Source of the DNA: Membranipora membranacea
Taxonomy: Eukaryota; Bryozoa; Gymnolaemata; Cheilostomatida; Membraniporidae
Direction: 5' to 3'
DNA: 64,000 bases
Assembly (NCBI GenBank): GCA_914767715.1
Contig: OU612072.1
Location: forward strand, 3,970,001-4,034,000
A model generated the notes under the pieces. The model did not search any database. It was not told the origin of the DNA and saw only the letters and a list, made by a program, of their open reading frames with translations. This document shows, piece by piece, positions 1-11,900 of this stretch (its first letter is position 1; the number at the start of each line of letters is the position of its first letter). The translations under genes and the position numbers were made by a program.

Positions 1-185
1 TCAAATTTTACAGCCTTCAAATGACTTGAATAACAACGCAAGAGAAGTGTGCAGTAGATTTCCCAATATGAGGCATAATGCTTTCTCGCTTAGAGGTGCA
101 CAAGAACAGCTTGATTATCTATCCTCATTCAACGTGTACGGAAATGAGTTGAAGGATAGAAACATATGATATCCTTCATTTAGTG

Positions 186-260
186 ACCTGTGTATCAGCC
201 CAACATTATCCTGTGTATCAGCCCAACATTATCCTGTGTATCAGGCCCGTGAAACTATCC
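186..260. repeat. Short tandem repeat, unit about 23 bp
   Basis: The phrase CCTGTGTATCAGCCCAACAT occurs twice head to tail and is followed by two degenerate copies beginning CCTGTGTATCAGG and CCTGTGTATAAGG. The inverted copy of the family at 54255-54330 has the same motif in about three degenerate units. Confidence 0.7.
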
Positions 261-348
261 TGTGTATAAGGCCTGCACCCTTCAGCATTAAAATAATGTA
301 GATTTGAAAACTTGCACCCTGTAGGAATTACACTAAGCAGAAACTGAT

Positions 349-543
349 TTGATTATATCAAATTTCTGTGCCTACTGTCAGGGGGTAGAAATTTATAATT
401 TTAATGGCAGATGTACTTCTCAAATAAGTTGTTGTTGCAGACATCATGTCAATCACAGCATAAATATCATCCTACGACATTCCCATTGTCATGCCAGTAA
501 ATATCCTCCATGTCACGTTCAAATCATTTGCAGCGAATTCTGA
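349..543 (+). pseudogene. Cys-rich 64-codon frame of the env-like repeat
   Basis: This open frame of 64 codons has a counterpart at 53984-54178 on the opposite strand. The two peptides agree at roughly 85% of positions, including nearly all cysteines and histidines (FCAYCQG, NGRCTSQI, HSHCHASKYP, CHVQIICSE). The frame is followed by a hydrophobic stretch that looks like a signal peptide in the second copy. I do not recognise the family. It may be part of the env-like gene, or the shared frame may only reflect recent common origin of the repeats. There is no proof that it is translated. Confidence 0.3.
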
Positions 544-920
544 AGACTTTGCTCTTGCTCTTTGTTCTATATTCAAGATTTTATAATTTTTGCTTTGTAC
601 AAATTGCTATTGCAGACACCTCATACTTATTGTCATGGCAGGTGGCATCTTAAACCATTCTACTGTTAGAAATAGACGACAAGTTTTTATCTTTTCTGCT
701 TTCTGCATTAAATTTCCATCTCAACTGACAGTGAATTGGCCGCATCCTAAGCAGGACTTATGCCTCACTTTTAAACATCAAAGAGATGAATCATTTTCAA
801 AGTCCATCAAGTATATCTATGGAGACAAGCATGGGTTGCAAAATGTGTTCATACCTGTAGAATTTTCTGTCATTCATTTTAGCTACAAAAAAAGATGGGT
901 TTTTAAATTATAATAATATA

Positions 921-1424
921 TCTAGAGTTTTGGGGTTTTAGGAATTTTGTTATATAGCTGACCTTGGTTTTAGTTTATGCAGCATGACTGACAACCTATC
1001 ATTAGATGGGATTTTAGTTTGTAAACAACATTTTATGGTAATCGATTTTATTTCATAAATTAACCCTTGTCACAGCATTAATTTATTATAATAGGGAATG
1101 GTTTTGGGTTGTGATACTGTGTCACCCCTCCCCCCCCCCCCTTATGCTATATAATGACTGATGTATTGCTTTGAAACACATACTGTGTTATTATATAGAT
1201 TAAGGTCATGCCTCGCCAAAATTTGTTTGGGGTTGTTTAATCAACATGATCGAAGAAGTCTAAGCCCAAAGATAGACGACGTTACGCCATGACGTAACGT
1301 CATAACGCGACACTGAGTTTCAGTAACATGTCAAAACCTATTGTCATAATTGTCTATATAAAAAGGCATCGCAAGTTCTTGGGAAAAAAATGCAATTAGT
1401 TCACAATTAGTATACATTGAGGCG
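921..1424. other. Intergenic, poly-C tract
   Basis: No coding signal is visible here. A C-rich homopolymer run lies around 1127-1141. Similar C runs occur at 3721-3735 and around 28048. The rest is AT-rich unique-looking sequence. Confidence 0.5.
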
Positions 1425-2340
1425 ATGGTGAGAGCTATCAAACAGTGCGGGCTTCTCTCCGGCTGCCCTGTGCCTGGCCCTGGCAGTTGGAAGTGTTTAG
1501 CCTATGCGGATGATCTCTTGGTAGCTTGTCATGCTTCTGAGGTGGACCATATTTTTGCATTGTTTGTTAGGTTTTTTAAGGCCACAGGTAGTCTACTGAA
1601 TAGGAGTAAAACAGAAATTCTTGCATCAGTTTCAACTGCTGGAAGACATTTAGTGTCGTTGAGCAAGTACTGGAAAGACCGCATAAGATTTTTGGGTTTG
1701 GAATTTTCAATAGACCAGTTCATAGATATTATATTATATATATACTTTATTCTGTCTCTGCCGTTATGGTTAAGAAATATTGGTTTTGTAGAGCTAAAAA
1801 GTTACTAGTGATATAAAAGTCTGCACATTATAAAATATTATCTTTTGAAGAAAACGGAGTTTAAAAATTTCACACATTGTGCTCTAAAGCATTGTCTCCG
1901 TAGCTCTATCCTACATTTGATATTACAGTAGCGCCCTGATGGAAGTGTAGCTAGGGCTAAGATTGGCTCATTGTCTGTTGCATACATACGAAGACAACGG
2001 TTCTTAAAAACTCTGGTAAAAACCTCGCACAGAGATGGGACTTCACAGTCAGCTAAAAAGCTAGCGGTTGATATAACATCATTAATGGAGTTGCGACATG
2101 TTTTGGATATATGGCCAAATAATGTACATAGATGATAAATAAAAACACATTCAATGAAAGTATAGTAACATCGCATTCTGATTGGTTTAGAAATACCAAG
2201 AGAGGACAACTTCTTATAATTGGAGCAAGGTATTCGAGAGAGCCAGGGAAAAGATTGAGGGATACAAATTGAGGAGACTGACCATTCCAGGGAAGATAGT
2301 TCTTCTCAACACGGCTGTTTTCCCAATGTTGGAAATGACT
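1425..2340 (+). pseudogene. Non-LTR retrotransposon RT fragment, interrupted
   Basis: The first block (1425-1725) encodes reverse transcriptase palm sequence with the catalytic YADD box (AYADDLLVACH), followed by FFKATGSLLNRSKTEIL and FLGLEF, the usual order after the catalytic box in APE-type LINEs. The conserved continuation (NWSKVFERAREKIEGYKLRR then LTIPGKIVLLNTAVFP) reappears in the same orientation at 2213-2330. Between the two blocks lies an oppositely oriented LINE end (1725-2210). The element is therefore 5'-truncated, 3'-truncated and split by a later insertion. It resembles the L1/Tx1-like group by its GKI/R-(I/V)L-N-T motif; the clade assignment is tentative. Confidence 0.7.
1725..2212 (-). 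mobile_element. LINE 3' end nested in another LINE
   Basis: On the - strand, 1838-2209 encodes a LINE ORF2 C-terminus ending RAQCVKFLNSVFFKR, which aligns with the C-terminus at 29860-30150 (RGNCVHYLNSVFSKK; shared PSGRY/QSGRY and LRMxAT motifs). The 3' end is an AT microsatellite tail at 1725-1745, typical of this LINE group. The 5' end abuts the resumption of the host LINE at about 2213. This is a severely 5'-truncated insertion and is not functional. Confidence 0.7.
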
Positions 2341-3832
2341 GGAAATACTGGAAATGACGCGATCATAAAGCCTGTGAACGCGTGAACGAGGTGAACTTTA
2401 AAAATCAACTTAATCTTATAATAGAAATTGCTAAACATCATTTTTTCTTAATTGTGTCTTACTTTCTAAGCATATCTTGTTAGTTCAGCACCCGACTTTG
2501 AGTTAGCAATCAAATAAGTCTAAGGTTGTGATGCCAAATTTTTCCCATGATATTACGGGTCATAAATTTTGTGAGAACACTTCACCTTCATCAATTACGC
2601 CCTTTCCTTTGATACAACTAGACTTTTGTTTAAACTGCATTATAACATCACTCAACTGCTGGGTTGGTATCCACATCGTTGCTGTGAATCAGCATAAGTT
2701 CAAAAAATATAAAGTATTCTGTCCCTGTAAACATTAATCTCATCAAACCCACATAATCAGTATGGGAATTGTCCCTTTTCTAGTACTTTTAAAACCAACA
2801 TACTTCCTAATGAAATGAAACATGTGGTCCGGCCATTTTGAAGTCTTGTTTTCCTGTTTGCTGTACAGTTGAACAAGGTAGCTCTTTTAATCTTAACTCA
2901 TCGATATGGTGACTTTATATTGAAGTTTTACAGTACCAATTCAAAATTGAAACAAGTATGTGCACTAACCTACAGAATATAAATGGAGAATGAAGTCTGC
3001 TTTCCCTTCTCATTTTTATTTCAATCCTGTCTACTCATCACTCATCAGGAGAACCAACGTATTTTCTGAGGTACACTTTTGCAGGGATGAAGTGACGTTT
3101 TGTGTTGCAGATTCAAGTTGTAAGATTGCCCATGCATTGAAAGTAGACCATAGGTTGGCTATGTTATAATTTGTCACCCACGGACAGGATAGCTGTGTTA
3201 CAAATCTGCAACTGGTTTGCAGGGATGAAGCTACAAAAAGGTTCTTTTGTGTTTGCGGATTCAAGTCACAAGATTTCTCAAGTATTAAAAGCTGACAGTG
3301 TATTCATCTGAGTGGGACTACAACCTCTCTGTATATGCCACATGGATGCCATTTCTGTTAATGAGTTATGCAGCCATGACTAGAGAAACTGCTTTTCCTC
3401 ATATTGTAATGAAAAGGCATGACCTTGAAGTCTATGGAAGCAGGGAGGGTAGGATATCCAATCCTCCCTCCACAAAATTAAACATTGCATAACAAAATAC
3501 TCGGTTTAATCTACTCCTACTTTCCTCTAGTCCTAACTGATATTGCTGCTACGATCAATGTGTCCGGTCACGACATAAAGATAAGGTTGTCCATCACATA
3601 TTTTCAAAGGAGCAGAATATCAAACATGAATCCTCTCTCCCTGAACTCTCATTCACATTACAGATGGATATCTAAAATATACTGTAACATTATTACCTTG
3701 TATTAATTTTGACATATAAGCCCCCCCCCCCCTCCCGACAGTGAATCCTTAGTTTTGACCTAACTAAGCACCAGGCTTTGAATGAGGAATAATGACAGCC
3801 TGCAGCTAAACAACGTGGAAAAAGAATAATAT
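2341..3832. other. Intergenic, no recognised gene
   Basis: Several frames of 60-80 codons are open on both strands, but none shows family resemblance, splice structure or biased composition. A poly-C run is at 3721-3735. A weak direct repeat is visible (tttgcagggatgaagt at 3080 and tttgcagggatgaagc at 3217), together with a shared tgttgcag/ttgcggattcaagt phrase, which suggests a degenerate tandem duplication of about 137 bp. Confidence 0.4.
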
Positions 3833-4493
3833 ATCGATATCATGGGTGGGCAACCTTTTCTCAAAAAAGGCCACATTTTACGCAGGCTCAACTCAAAAGG
3901 CCGCAACATATCTTACAAGGATAAAATTTGAACTGGAGTAACAATTTGGCACTCCCTATTTCGTGAATACTAAGACAGATTTGAGTAAAGACTGCAATAT
4001 GTACAAGAACCATCAACCCAGCAGAAATATCGGTTTGGATCTCATTTTCTGGAGGTTTGTGACGGCATTTTACCTCATGATTTGATTTTATATGTGTCTG
4101 TATCCCTGTGTTTCATGTATATGACATAGGGCAGGACGGTGTGGGAGGGGTGCTGTAGTGCCCTCTCAGTGGTAAAAGTATAAAAATCTTCATAACGGGA
4201 CAGTTGTGATGGAGAAAAAAGTAGTTTTTTTTAGCTTTTTCGCTCCCTGTCATAATTTCATCTTACAGAAATTTCTTGCAAATAGTTGTGAAATGAAAGG
4301 AAATATCCAAAATGACGGTTTTGCAAAATACACTAATTACTATTATGTTAGAGAACTTTGTAATTTTAACATCCAAATGGCACTGTTTTGTGTTATATCG
4401 AAAGAAAAACAAGGTAAATTAGTCATTACAACAGTGTTTTTTGTGTATTAGGTTTCCGCTTGAAAACGATCAATTAAAATTGAGATAAAAAAT

Positions 4494-4610
4494 GCAGCGG
4501 TGTGGTCTAATAGTCTTCGCCAGACAGATCGAGACTAGAGTGGCGACCACCCGATTAAACAAAGCTGAGACCATCCCGATCCGACCATCGACCAGGAAGT
4601 CCCATCTTCT
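4494..4610 (-). repeat. Shared LINE/SINE tail segment
   Basis: Read on the - strand this segment contains TTTAATCGGGTGGTCGCC, ACTCTAGT and AGACCACACCGCTGC. The same ordered motifs occur on the + strand at 55605-55680. The segment is either the 3' untranslated end of the adjacent LINE or a SINE that uses that LINE's tail. I see no A/B box that would settle it. Confidence 0.5.
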
Positions 4611-5395
4611 AAATGCCCCCTACCACACCACCCCCCACGAAGCCACCGCCAATAAACCTTGTTCTTTCGTTGTGGTTTAATTTAGGGTATAATTTGTTTT
4701 CATTTACTAGTTTTAAGAAGAAAATAGTATAACGATATTTAAACAAGATCGAAATTGGCATGATTTTGAGCTTTTTAAAATCTGATGACACATGTTTTCC
4801 AAGTCGTATTTTCAAAATCACACGCAATTCAGTTTTCTGTAAAAGTAAAATTTGTTTCAATTCAGTTTGGGATGCATGGCCCCAAAATTCAATGCCATAA
4901 ATAAGGTGTGGGTAGAAGAAAGACTAATTGAAAAAAATTGTGGAAAATAGCAATTAGTTTTTTTTCAATTATCCAATTTTTTTCAAAAATGAATTTCATC
5001 ATTGTTGGCACATCTAAAAACTGTCCGATACTTCGCAATAATAAAAGAGCGTAGTTTAACTTTTTGCAAATCTGTGATACATGGTTTTTAAAAGTAATAT
5101 TGCTATCAATTTCTAATCCTAAAAACTTGGTGGAGGAGATTGATTCTATTATAATGTTTCCCACACTAAAATTGAAAACTTCAGGATCGTCTACTACTTT
5201 TTTGTTAGGACCTGAAAAGTTTTTTTGGTATTTAGAAGCACCACTGCTCAATTTTGATAAAGTTTTCTTTTAAATTTTTGGATCAGAGCTAAAGATGTTT
5301 GTGTCGTCTGCAAATAAAATGTATTCCAATTGAGGAGCAGAGTTGACTAGGTCATTAACAAAAGTTAAAAACAAAATGATGAAAGTCATGATGAT
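4494..5395 (-). mobile_element. LINE RT fragment inside the hAT-like element
   Basis: Read on the - strand, about 5395 down to 4690 encodes reverse transcriptase from the catalytic FADDTNIFSSD box through FLGLEIDSNITF to ELRVILKIRLG and FKKLKIMPISILFKYR. The same blocks occur at 14160-14760 (FADDTNIF, FLGITLDSNISF, LRVILKIK, FKKLKIMPIDMLFKYS), so both belong to one LINE family. The frame is broken in at least two places. A G-rich 3' region (4494-4640) shares a segment with 55570-55690. Confidence 0.75.
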
Positions 5396-5631
5396 TTTGT
5401 GTAGAGTGGCTGGTGAAGCTTTGCTACATGAATAATACAGAATGGCCACTATTTTGAAATACCTTGTACTTACAGAGCGCTATACATACTTGGGTCTCCA
5501 CATCACAAAAGAGGAATAAAAATTGATGCGTATTAACTTTTTTAGGCTTAAGGCCACCATTAGGCCGCAAATGATTACTCATTAGGCAGCACTGGCAAAA
5601 AGGCCGCAGGTTGCCCACAGCTGATCTATAT

Positions 5632-8600
5632 AAAGGAATAGCCCTGGGTACTACCAATACTAAAAGTACTGTATATCAATGGTAAACTGCCCCAGTTTTG
5701 CTATCACAGTATATAATTGATCTTTAGGAATACATTTAAATCACAAGCCCCTATCAACTCTGAAACAAACAGTAATTTTGGCATCACTTTTGTCTAAGTT
5801 TATAGCATACCCTGAAGTCCTTCAGCTTCTGGTAGTGGATTTGAGAAGAAAAACTCTTCAAATAGCTTTGGGATAATAAGGTACATCAGCCTTATTACTC
5901 ATAGCACACTCAGCATGCCTTCATGACTCTCATCTCCTAATATTATTGTAATCAAACGCACCTTGAGTTCAAGCCCTGAGACCTGACCCTGCAAGGCCTA
6001 GAGGTTAGGTTTCAACATCGAATAACAAAAGAGATTTTTAATTCACACTATTGGCTTGGTATGTACTTAATTGTTCTTATCCAGTAATGTTTATGCTCCC
6101 TTTGTTTCTTCAGTGATTCACAAGAAAGGCAATTACTAGACTTTTGATAATTTCTGATACTCTTCCATCTCAGTTGACCTTTTGCTTACATTTGACAAAC
6201 ATGAATATGACTTGAATGTGATAGAAGGAATTCAGCAACTTGGATTTAAAAGTTTTAGATTGTAGAACTCTTAGTAGGTTTGCAGAGTCATCTCCTTATC
6301 ACTGCATTGTCCTGAATGATCTTCTATTGGTTAAATTTATAGATTTTACAGAAATTTTAAACTCTGTTCACTCGTAAGAGACTTGATACAAAACGCCACT
6401 AACTTGAGCTACAGAATACAACGAGGCAGGCGATGTGAGAGGAGTACGCTCCGAACACAGTAAGTTATCAACAAGATTTATTTTATTTATATCATATATT
6501 TTTATTCCATAGTAGAACATTTAAGCTGAAATGACAAGCGCAGGGTCACCATATATCATTTTGAAGAGCTCAAAAGGTTCTATGACCTTATACGTTCTCA
6601 GGACGCTGACAAATTCTCTGAAACTTTGAAAATTTTTTGGGCAATTAATTTTTGATTTTAATGTTTCCCCTTACCATAGGCTCCATGTCTGCAGTGGAAG
6701 CAGTAAGCTTAGATGTATTATAAGCTATTAGTATTATGAGGAATTTCTGGATGATAGCTCTCTTCTGCTTCTGCTATCTGCAGGGGAGATAAACCCTGAG
6801 ATTTCCCCATGGTCCCCATGGTCGCCCCAAGAATTTTTGAAGATCTTTGCCAGAAAAAAAATAGAAACAAAAAAAACCAGAAATAAATCAAATATCATTA
6901 ACATTAACGTAATTAAAGTATCATTAACGTTGCTGATCAAATGATGAGTAGATACTTTTTGCAGGAGGAGAACATTGCAATTTTGTAACTACTTGAAATA
7001 ACTGAAATTAATGCTCTCTCTACTCTATATACTAGCACTCCTCATCTAGCCAAAATTTAGCGCTAGCTAAAATTAAGTCAACCCATTCTAACCAAAGTAA
7101 GTCCTAAGTAAAATTTGCTTCTATAGGGTTTACAAAGGTCTCCATATCTGTTGCTTTTTATTTGTACTGCTGTTAAATAAAATCAATATCATGGTTTTGT
7201 AATGTCCTAAAGTACATCATTTCTTTGAGTCTGATTCCTATTGAGAAGATGATGTATTAGCAGAGCTATCAACAATCCAACTAGTATTAAATGTGAAGAA
7301 GAGGCAGCCCAATCTTTTGTTTCTTACTAAACAGCAAATGATACTTTTTATTTGAAATATATATACATGTGTTCTTATCTTTAAATAATAGGAGAACATT
7401 GAAATTTGGCAGCGATTACTATCAAATCTGTTGCGGTCAATTTTTTACATGGAAGTGGACGATAAGATTTGGGTTGCTGTTGAAATAATGATGACAACTT
7501 CAATTGTCAAATTGCTAGAATGGTACACATAATAATATTAAAACACCACACCTTCCATTCCGGAGCCTTAAATGATGATGGTGCCTTCGATCTGATGAAT
7601 ACTTTTGTCTCATTCAATTGATATGCTTGATTCGGAGGTGACTTGCGTGAGATCAAACACAATCACTCACTCATTACTTTCATAACTAGTCAATAGAAAC
7701 TAGTGACACCATTAAAAATAGAGTAAGCATAAGCCTTATAAAATCATGGGAAACACCTCATTCTTTGAATGACCTGGGTATGACCTGTAGACAACCGGTG
7801 ATCCATAGATGTAATAAGATGCTACTGTGAAGGGTCAGAAGGGTATCAGGGTGTTTATATGCAAGTGAGTGAGTATATTGTATCAGTGTATTTATATACG
7901 AGTGAATGAGTATATTGTTTTGGTGAGCTTTGTTTTACAACTAGTATTTTGTTGTTCATTGGAAGGATCAATTTTATGTCTAAATTAGCACACATGCTTC
8001 AAGGAGACAAGCTGGCAATCCTTTACAATGTTATAACGTTCGATTTCATGTGTGAGAATTCAAAAATAATTGTTGCATCTCCGGAAATAATTGCAACATT
8101 TCAACAGAAAGTATGAGCAATATTTATATGAGTATGATATATATATGATATATGATATGCATAAATATGTGCAATATATAGTATATGAGCTGATATATGG
8201 TGTATGAACTTTGATGTCAGCATGACTGTGATATTTCTATCACAGTGAGATGGGGAGTCTCTAATATTGCAGCATTTATTGAAGACAATATGCTGCATGA
8301 TTTTAACTACACAGTGTTGATCCTAGTGTTGTGTGGTTGCTTATAAATAATTCACTGACAACAACTAATAAATTGCCATAGAACTCATTGGCAGAATGGA
8401 AGGCGTCATAAGATAAGCACACATTTATTCTTTGTCTTTTCATGAGTCGGAAATGTCCCAAAACATTCATGTTTGGTAAAAGCGTATTGTTTGTAAAATT
8501 CTATACATAAATATTTACATTATTGAATTGAAATAATAAGGAATCCATTTGTAATAGAATATAATGACAAGTATTGATATAGTCAAACTTTTCTTGAATC

Positions 8601-8921
8601 AAATCATCTTTGTAATATCCATTTGCAAAGTTTAATAAAAATTGTTAAGAACCTTCAGCAAAATTACATCTTTAGTTCAATCTAAGTTGAATCCAGATGT
8701 TTTAATCATGCCAAAAATAGATAAAATTCTACTCAGTTGTTTTCCTAAATCCCAAACCACATCGGTCATTGCGTTTTAATATGAAGTATGAAGCAAAAGC
8801 TTTCCTATTTTTGATTTAAAACAGATTAACAGCCAGATTACAATTTTTATTTGCAGTTATTGATCGATGTGCGTTAAATTGATTTAATATTAAATTGGGA
8901 TCAAAAGAGTTTTGGAGAAAG
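5632..8921. other. Region upstream of fucosyltransferase, no gene seen
   Basis: About 3.3 kb of AT-rich sequence has no convincing coding exon. A two-unit direct repeat of about 45 bp lies near 7853-7925 (GTTTATATGCAAGTGAGTGA versus ATTTATATACGAGTGAATGA, each followed by GTATATTGT). An AT-alternating stretch is at 8120-8200. The promoter and 5' untranslated region of the downstream gene should lie in the right part, but I cannot define a TATA box or start site. Confidence 0.4.
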
Positions 8922-11900
8922 ATGAAGGTGCGTTCAAAGATTCTTACTCCTTATCTGATTGGTCTAGTGGTTCTGTGTGTATCACTTCTCTGTCTTACAA
9001 AAAGATGGAGTTCTCCCTACACCAGAACTCCCAGCAATATGATCATCGATACCATAGGTATGTACAACAGTAAGGTTACGCCTACCTCCGCATTCTCAAT
9101 TAATCTCACAACTGACGAACACAATGAGTCATGTCACAGACTATAATATCGTAGGGAAAAAAATTGAACAAACTGAACCAATCAACACTCTGCAATGTAA
9201 CGCAAAAAAATTATATCCAGTCAAACTGGTCAAACAATGATGGTACACTTAAGATCTGTTTTTCGCTAATTGGTGATGCCTGAAATCCAAGAAAAAATAT
9301 GTAAACAGATTGTTGGTTTTTTGCAGGTTTGTATTACCGATAATGCCCAGGTGTCTTTTTTAAGAGCAGACAACTTTGACTAATGAGACTAAAAAATAAG
9401 TTCAGTCGGGTTTTCCGTTATGTACTTTATGTGTTTCAGATATTTTCAGGCTGACCAATGAAACTTCTCAGCTTCAGTTGAATAAGACTACTAAACACCT
9501 CATCCAGAACGTCGCACAGCAAGATGTCAACTTTCCTCTTAAACAAGCGACTATATTACTCTATCACAAACTTCATGACCGCCCGAACTGGTGGTTCAAG
9601 ATGAATAAAGCTGATTTCTCACACTGTCCCCATCAATGTCAGGTTATCAATGATAAGGCGAGGATTAAAGATGCTGATATGCTTATGTTTGAAGCTCCGA
9701 GATTCATCAAAAAACAGGAGAATGGCACAATATACTTGGAATATTACCGGTGAGTCTAACTGAGAGTACTGTATAAGTGCTGGAATTAAAAGCCCCCTCT
9801 TGTCTGAGCGCAGGATTGTGTGTGAGAATTAATTAACAGTTTCATTTTAGTTCAATTCCTCCCTTGCGAATTCTTAATTGTCTTAACTGTGATTGTATTT
9901 ACAAGAGTACAGCATTTTTTTAACAATCCTCTTTGGTTTTTCTAGAGACTGGGGTGCATGGCCTGCTGAGAGAGGGCACTCAAAACAAGTCAGGATGTTC
10001 TTTGCTCGAGAGCCGCAGAGTTCTGGGATAACTGGTGATAAACTTTCTTTTGCTAGATACATGTTCAACTATACCACCACATATCAGAAAGATGCTGATA
10101 TATTTTATCCATACGGATTCGTTCAGAGGCTGAATCAACCAAAGAGTGATCAACTGCCAGGTATGATGTGATTTATTCTATATACAAAATGACACATTGA
10201 CTTCTTCAAAATGACTGGATGGGGTGGAGTGGTACTCTAGCCCGGGCAGGCTGTCTGGGAGCCTGGAGTGGGTGGGGGAGAGCCCAATCTCCAAGAAAAA
10301 TGGAATTCTCCCTGCTGTGTCCTGGGTAATCCATTTGACAAGAGAGGACAACTCAAAAATGAACTTGAACAGTTGCGAGATCAGATTAAAATCAGAGTCG
10401 TCTGATTATATTTAATAGTACTTCTATTGGTCAAGTGATCCCAATGATGAATATAAATCGGTGTAGCTCACTTCAACCAGTCTTTACTTACTCATGTATA
10501 GTATGTAGTAGTTTAACCCAGAGGATACAATATGTAAAATAATTCATTCAGTGAATTCAGTCAGTCAGACCAAGGAGTTGGTTTTGTCCAACCAAGGGTG
10601 TAACTGTTACTCCTTTGTCAAACTATCAAAATCATAATCATTTCGAATTATGATAATGAAAAGTCTATGTGATGACCTCACAACAGATTAACCCAGGCTG
10701 TTCCCCCTTCCCACCCAAGACTGTCCAAGCTAAGGGTAATCATTTCAGAAACCAAACAATTTTGTCCGCAAAAAACCCCCTAAAATCACAAAACCTCGAC
10801 GATCATGAACTATTAGACCTTCTTTTATAGACTATGGTAAAGAAAAGTCCAGACACATATTATGGACGGTGTCAAATTGCGGGTCAAAGAAAAGGAATGA
10901 ATATAAAGAAGAAATCAATAAGCATATGCAGGTTAGTTAGAAGTAACATCAGTCAATAAAGGAAAAGCTAGTTTACATGAGGCTTTTATGAACCACTTGA
11001 TATTATTTAGTCGTCAGTCTGGTAGTATCCCACAATCCATATATAATTGCCTTTCATTGTGAAACTAAGCAGACAAGTCAATGTGAGAAACACTGAATAC
11101 CTCAAACCTGGGCAGTCTAAGCGATGGCAGTGCGGTATTCCCTCAGAGGGCCAACAAAAAGTGTAAAGGTTCTGTTCATTTTTAAAAATTTATTTAGTGG
11201 TTACAGAAGCCTTCTTGGAATTCTATAATAAATTGTAATTGAATGAAAAAAGAAAAATTATAAATCATTGGTTAAAAATTGAAAAAAAGAAATAATGAAT
11301 TAGGACAAATTAAATTTATATTGAATTTATAATCTGTAACATTTTACAATAAAATTATAGGAAACCCGGTTACAAAGGCCGTATAAAAAATAATAATCTA
11401 CAACCTTTAAAAATAATTGGAATTTATTATATATTATAATTGTATAATATTTAAACATATTCTATATTAATAGTTATAAATTATAATAAAATTAAATAAT
11501 AAAATTAAAAATTAAAAAATATATTTTGTAATCTTTTACAATAAAGTTATAAAAATAACCTGGTCAACACGATGACCATGTCCATCTACTGTGTAATAGA
11601 CGGAGAATGTCTAATCATACTTTTTTCCCCAGGTTGATGTAGTAGGGAGATGTAATAAAACACATGGTGACCCGTGTAAGAGAGATCCTAAATGTACAAT
11701 CCTAATGAGGCGTAAATATAAGTTTTATCTAGCCTTTGAGAAGTCTCTATGTCAGGAGTATGTCACTGAGAAATTCTGGAGAGCTCTCAGTGATGGATTG
11801 GTAAGCAAAACACTTTTGAGCTGTTGTCGTCGCAAAGTTACACATCAAGAATATTATTTATATCCCACTATCATATATATATATATATAACCGTTTATTT

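Larger units (their letters stand above)
1..920 (+). repeat. Env-like retroelement unit, 5'-truncated copy
   Basis: This segment matches 53600-54785 in inverted orientation over almost its whole length, including a stretch coding for RFPNMxHNA...LRGAQEQLDYLSS at the left edge, a short tandem block (186-260), and the stretch around 700-870 that mirrors 53640-53800. The two copies are diverged by substitutions and small indels, so this is an interspersed repeat and not an assembly duplicate. The inverted placement 53 kb apart excludes the pair being LTRs of one element. The window edge cuts the copy. The family is the retroelement that carries the env-like and retropepsin frames at 50.6-55 kb. 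Confidence 0.75.
3833..5631. mobile_element. hAT-like DNA transposon remnant
   Basis: The left end reads CATGGGTGGGCAACCTTTT and the right end, read inward, CAGCTGTGGGCAACCTGC. Both carry the TGGGCAACCT core and a nearby GGCCxC motif typical of hAT terminal inverted repeats. The flanking octamers ATCGATAT (3833-3840) and ATCTATAT (5624-5631) agree at seven of eight positions, as expected for an aged 8-bp hAT target duplication. No transposase is encoded, so the copy is non-autonomous. A LINE fragment occupies about 4494-5395 inside it and accounts for most of its length. Confidence 0.7.
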
